A stretch of 38,875 nucleotides of DNA from Escherichia sp. MOD1-EC7003 (GTDB lineage Bacteria > Pseudomonadota > Gammaproteobacteria > Enterobacterales > Enterobacteriaceae). Below the pieces are notes generated by a model. That model had not been told where the DNA came from. It was given only the letters and a program-made list of their open reading frames with translations, and made no database searches. Made by a program: the position numbers and the translations under genes. The stretch lies in NCBI RefSeq assembly GCF_002965065.1, contig NZ_PTRE01000008.1, forward strand, positions 1-38,875. Reading direction: 5' to 3'. Shown here in pieces: positions 38,630 through 38,875 of the stretch; position 1 is the first letter of the stretch, and each line of letters opens with the position of its first letter.

Positions 38630-38875
38630 ATGAAAATGATATCTTGTTTTATCTTTAGTATTTTATATTATTAATGGCATTATGTTTGCCTGGGAGGACA
38701 TATACCCAGGCAGGGAAAGATATATCAACAATGGGAACATATTTCTATTATCCCCGATTACAGACAAGCATGGAGAGTGGAACATAAATAGGCCGCCGGA
38801 ATCTCCCCGGCAGCCTCTCGCAGAACCGTTATGCGTGGCAGTCTCCTTTCGGTCAATAATAGCAGAACAAAAGAA
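38630..38875 (+). pseudogene. Frameshifted secreted-protein gene, running off the window
   Basis: ATG at 38630 opens MKMISCFIFSILYY and stops at once. In the +1 frame the sequence reads on as IINGIMFAWEDIYPGRERY from about 38667 and stays open to the window end. Joining the two at the TATTATTAAT stretch (about 38665-38674) gives a normal signal peptide (MKMISCFIFSILYIINGIMFA) split here only by one base, followed by a mature domain. A single-base indel is therefore likely. Alternatively translation starts at the ATG at 38682 without a signal. The product is not recognised and its 3' end lies outside. Confidence 0.5.

Overview
The window is enterobacterial chromosome, almost certainly an Escherichia close to E. 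coli. The gene order metT - asnB - nagDCAB - nagE ... glnS - chiP - fur - fldA - ybfE - ybfF - seqA - pgm ... kdpEDCBAF - ybfA is that of E. coli, protein lengths match the E. coli proteins, and intergenic spaces carry typical E. coli REP/BIME repeats. It is not a K-12-like arrangement: it has an extra gene between metT and asnB, an extra nine-gene block between nagE and glnS, a decayed chiQ, no speF-potE genes between pgm and kdpE, and no recognisable rhsC core downstream of ybfA.

Layout. 1-880: the 5' part of an elongator tRNA-Met (minus strand) with its promoter, then a small secreted protein. 874-9095: asnB and the N-acetylglucosamine regulon, nagB-nagA-nagC-nagD on the minus strand and nagE divergent, with NagC and CRP sites between nagB and nagE. 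9183-18173: an accessory catabolic block. A six-gene minus-strand operon (iron alcohol dehydrogenase, DapA/NanA-family aldolase, TerC-like membrane protein, intracellular sialidase-like BNR protein, YhcH-family anomerase-like protein, SLC13-type permease) faces a three-gene plus-strand operon (DUF1537 four-carbon acid-sugar kinase, PdxA2-type dehydrogenase, DeoR-family regulator). Two near-identical 16-bp palindromes, 106 bp apart, sit just upstream of the two operons. 18395-23220: glnS, an eight-unit BIME array of about 167 bp per unit, and the chitoporin gene chiP. 23270-28827: chiQ remnant, a single BIME, fur with its upstream ORF uof, fldA, ybfE (with LexA box), ybfF, seqA, pgm. 28835-37450: a 184-bp tandem duplication that copies the end of kdpE, the kdpFABC-DE potassium system, ybfA. 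37451-38875: AT-rich material with two small tightly spaced genes and a frameshifted secreted protein, consistent with the debris or tail of an Rhs-type locus.

How the genes work together. The nag genes import GlcNAc as the 6-phosphate and convert it to fructose-6-P; ChiP supplies chitooligosaccharides through the outer membrane. The accessory block looks like a complete uptake-processing-regulation unit for an acidic sugar or sugar acid: the kinase plus PdxA2 pair is known from pathways turning four-carbon acids such as D-threonate into dihydroxyacetone phosphate, while the permease, anomerase-like protein, BNR hydrolase and pyruvate aldolase/lyase homologue suggest a larger acidic substrate is handled first. 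That substrate is not known from the sequence and the combination is the most interesting system here. The second theme is repeat-driven change: the same BIME unit sits inside the transcription terminators after glnS and between chiQ and fur, with the terminator hairpin present on both sides of the insert.
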